From assembly GCF_021462405.1 (NCBI RefSeq), contig NZ_JAKEDU010000004.1, forward strand, positions 62,001 to 126,000: 64,000 bases of DNA, in the 5' to 3' direction. Both the position numbers and the translations under genes were made by a program. Positions 63,323 to 64,000 of this stretch are shown in pieces; positions within the stretch are counted from its first letter, which is position 1, and each line of letters begins with the position of its first letter. Below the pieces are notes generated by a model that worked only from the letters and a program-made list of their open reading frames with translations, made no database searches and was not told where the DNA came from. This DNA is from Thermus tengchongensis (GTDB taxonomy: Bacteria > Deinococcota > Deinococci > Deinococcales > Thermaceae).

Positions 63323-64000
63323 CCAGGCTGGCCTCCCCTAAGGCCAGGTCAAAGCTCTGCCGGGCCCTTTCCTTCAGGGCCGCCACCTTTTCCCAGTCGG
63401 GGTAGCGGCCGTACATGGCGGCCTTGGAAAGCTTGATGGGGTCCCCGGGGAGCTCCTGGTAGTAGGCCCCGGTCTCCTTGGCGAAGGCGGCCACTTTGGG
63501 GTCGTAGGAAAGGGCGGCGAAGGGGGTGCCGGCGGCCGCGGCCAGGATGAGCCCGTGCAGGCGCATGGAGATCACGTACCCCGCCTGGGCGGCCAGGTAG
63601 AGGACCCGCCTGGGGTCCGAGGTGGCCTCGATGCGGTGCAGGTAAAACTCCTTGGCGATGGCGTCGTCGTAGCCGGGCTGGAGCAGGAGGACCAGCACCT
63701 GCTTGCCCTCGTGGAAGAGGTGGTTGGCGGTGATGTAGAGGTTCTTGATGGCCTCGGGCTCCACCCCCGCCCTGGGGATGACCAGGACCAGGTCCTCCTC
63801 CCGCTTCACCGGCGGGGGGGTGAGGAGGAGGGCGGGGTCGGCGCCTAGGGTGGCGGGAAGGCCCAGGCGCTTGGCGTAGTCTAGGGAGTCCTGGTCCCTC
63901 AGGATGAGGGGTATGCCCCGGAGGGCCCGCTGGACCTGCCTTTCTCCCCAGGGGGAGAGGGGTCCCAAGGACTGGTTGAAGACCACCACCCGCTTGCGGA
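63285..64000 (-). CDS. csaB: CsaB-like polysaccharide pyruvyl transferase, 5' end outside window
   Basis: The C-terminal about 238 residues of a pyruvyltransferase. VVVFNQSLGPLSPWGERQVQ, LILRDQDSLDYAKRLGLPAT, GADPALLLTPPPVKREEDLV, VISMRLHGLILAAAAGTPFA and ALSYDPKVAAFAKETGAYYQ are the successive landmarks of the CsaB family, which adds ketal pyruvate to secondary cell-wall polymers that anchor S-layer proteins with SLH domains. Thermus uses this system. The gene runs off the right edge; its end overlaps the convergent upstream gene by 38 bp. Confidence 0.88.
   Translation of the reverse strand, partial: RKRVVVFNQSLGPLSPWGERQVQRALRGIPLILRDQDSLDYAKRLGLPATLGADPALLLTPPPVKREEDLVLVIPRAGVEPEAIKNLYITANHLFHEGKQVLVLLLQPGYDDAIAKEFYLHRIEATSDPRRVLYLAAQAGYVISMRLHGLILAAAAGTPFAALSYDPKVAAFAKETGAYYQELPGDPIKLSKAAMYGRYPDWEKVAALKERARQSFDLALGEASLVKKTHGRGSSGP

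Overview
The window is Thermus-type chromosome carrying an integrated Mu-like transposable prophage. GC is very high, codons end in G or C, genes are densely packed with 4-bp start/stop overlaps, and the housekeeping proteins (RuvC with His plus Asp in its last motif, FtsZ, MraZ, MiaA, GatA) look Thermus-like. I assign the genus from these features, not from a database search.

Left chromosome (1-21692). There is a cut-off NAD(P)-binding gene, an MNT nucleotidyltransferase whose HEPN partner has decayed, an FAD oxidoreductase, an alpha/beta hydrolase, an R2-like ligand-binding oxidase, a methyltransferase with a disturbed zinc ribbon, and three exported or membrane proteins. Next comes ruvC and a complete minus-strand division and wall cluster: mraZ-rsmH-ftsL-ftsI-murF-lipoprotein-mraY-murD-ftsW-murG-murC-murB-ftsQ-ftsA-ftsZ. 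mraZ has a promoter with five TGGG-type repeats, as expected for MraZ autoregulation.

Prophage (21693-56982, 35,290 bp). It begins TG and ends CA and is flanked by a 5-bp duplication (GTTAT), as in Mu. It sits inside the chromosomal RNase P RNA gene (rnpB, minus strand). About 276 nt of the 5' part lie at 56988-57263 and about 97 nt of the 3' part at 21596-21692, so the host gene is destroyed. The phage carries its own complete, structurally divergent rnpB at 43348-43725. I consider this the main discovery: an element that breaks the essential rnpB and brings a replacement, whose own copy differs at the target pentamer.

The early module is central: an S24-type repressor and a Ner/Cro-like protein diverge from an inverted-repeat operator at 29655-29707. 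MuA-like transposase (D237, D313, E349), MuB-like ATPase and about 15 small early genes follow. The late genes, one long operon in Mu, are split into three blocks. One runs leftward (28919 to 22377: holin, protease/scaffold, capsid, sheath, tube, tail chaperone). Two run rightward (37534-43049: terminase, portal, gpF; 46042-56812: endolysin, tape measure, baseplate, fibres). Each block starts with a nearly identical promoter and hairpin leader. The tail chaperone carries a canonical -1 frameshift heptamer. The rnpB copy opens a cargo island (43348-45762) with two AT-richer genes, one of them DUF488, and an exported protein.

Right chromosome (57264-64000). A small membrane protein, rpmE, tdk, an Hsp20, miaA, gatA, a DEDDh exonuclease, a protein of unknown function and a cut-off csaB-like gene.
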